64,000 nt of DNA from assembly GCA_949987565.1 (NCBI GenBank), contig OX465111.1, forward strand, positions 20,385,460-20,449,459. The letters are read 5' to 3'. Each line of letters opens with the position of its first letter. Within the stretch, counting starts at the first letter, position 1. This DNA is from Luidia sarsii. Its lineage: Eukaryota > Echinodermata > Asteroidea > Paxillosida > Luidiidae. The notes under the pieces were generated by a model. It saw nothing but the letters and a program-made list of their open reading frames with translations. It ran no database searches and had not been told where the DNA came from. The translations under genes were made by a program, and so were the position numbers. This document shows, piece by piece, positions 62,935-64,000 of the stretch.

Positions 62935-64000
62935 CAAGCTCAACAATTGTTGTCAACTTGGAGTGTACAGACTGTATGTATGGAAGGTTCTGTATCTTCC
63001 TAAGAGCATGCTGTGAGTCAGGTGTGAACAGCAAGCACCTGGGTGAGAGGTTGACATGCCATAGCATTCAATGAGGCTAAGAATCAACTCAACTTGGAGT
63101 GTACAGACTGTAATGTATGGAAGGTTCTGTATCTTCCTAAGAGCATGCTGAGAGTCAGGTATGAACAGCAAGCACCTGGGTGAGAGGTGGACATGCCATA
63201 GCATTCAATGAGGCTAAGAATCAACTCAACTTGGAGTGTACAGACTGTATGTATGGAAGGTTCTGTACGTTTGAATGTAGAGTTACAGCTTCCTAAGTAA
63301 GAGCATGCTGAGAGTCAGGTATCAACAGCAAGCACCTGGGTGAGAGGTGGACATGCCATAGCATTCAATCAGGCTAAGAATCAACTCAACTTGGAGTGTA
63401 CAGACTGTAATGTATGGAAGGTTCTGTGTGTTTGAATGTAGAGAGTTACGGCTTCCTAAGAGCATGCTGAGAGTCAGGTATGAACAGCAAGCACCTGGTT
63501 GAGAGGTGGACATGCCATAGCATTCAATGAGGCTAAGAATCAACTCAACTTGGAGTGTACAGACTGTATGTATGGAAGGTTCTGTACGTTTGAATGTAGA
63601 GTTACAGCTTCCTAAGACCATGCTGAGAGTCAGGTATGAACAGCAGGCACCTGAGTGAGAGGTGGACATGCCATAGCATTCAATCAGGCTAAGAATCAAC
63701 TCAACTTGGAGTGTACAGACTGTATGTATGGAAGGTTCTGTATCTTCCTAAGAGCATGCTGAGAGGCAGGTATGAACAGCAAGCACCTGGGTGAGAGGTG
63801 GGCATGCCATAGCATTCAATCAGGCTAAGAATCAACTCAACTTGGAGTGTACAGACTGTAATGTATGGAAGGTTCTGTGTGTTTGAATGTAGAGTTACAG
63901 CTTCCTAAGTAAGAGCATGCTGAGAGTCAGGTATCAACAGCAAGCACCTGGGTGAGAGGTGGACATGCCATAGCATTCAATCAGGCTAAGAATCAACTCA
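62935..64000. repeat. Minisatellite with alternating 137- and 159-bp units, running off the right edge
   Basis: CATTCAAT occurs at 63065, 63202, 63362, 63521, 63677, 63813 and 63974, giving spacings of 137, 160, 159, 156, 136 and 161. Long units carry an extra block of about 23 bp (GTTTGAATGTAGAGTTACAG). It lies in the intron upstream of the first visible DOLPP1 exon. Confidence 0.95.

Overview
This is an animal nuclear genome segment. It has spliced protein genes with GT-AG introns (and two introns that look U12-type), no bacterial gene organisation, and intergenic and intronic DNA full of short dispersed repeats, foldback elements, tRNA-derived SINEs and minisatellites. Gene content and intron style suggest a marine invertebrate, probably a deuterostome such as an echinoderm, hemichordate or amphioxus. 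The species cannot be fixed from sequence alone. Most real coding sequence is in exons shorter than 250 bp, so I rebuilt genes by joining exons whose splice sites, phases and protein homology agree.

Layout, left to right. The minus strand carries the 5' part of an NMRAL1-like NAD(P)-binding gene (73-1176, running off the left edge), URM1 (5286-7089, five exons, complete), NTMT1 (9752-11316, two exons, complete) and ACOT9 (13035 to about 20962, about twelve exons). The plus strand carries an intronless multipass membrane protein of the TMEM121 type (24202-25242) with a TATA promoter upstream. KIFAP3 follows on the minus strand (30233-43759, 19 exons, complete, 821 aa), head to head with PRPF38B on the plus strand (45105-50761, seven exons, 408 aa). 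DOLPP1 on the minus strand (59061-62031) lacks its 5' exons, which lie beyond the right edge.

The genes are housekeeping functions: tRNA thiolation and urmylation (URM1), N-terminal methylation (NTMT1), acyl-CoA hydrolysis (ACOT9), kinesin-2 transport and cilia (KIFAP3), splicing (PRPF38B) and dolichol recycling (DOLPP1). They do not form a pathway. In human, URM1, NTMT1 and DOLPP1 all map to 9q34.11, so part of the linkage looks ancient.

The most unusual content is non-coding. (1) A foldback transposon family with TAGTTGCGGTAACC ends and 9-bp target duplications is present as one 891-bp copy with two 421-bp arms and four copies reduced to 60-79 bp hairpins or similar. (2) KIFAP3 has one AT-AC and one GT-AG intron with near-perfect U12 signals. 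(3) A minisatellite in KIFAP3 has copied a 5' splice site several times. (4) Several minisatellites can be traced to dispersed elements that appear elsewhere in the window as single copies.
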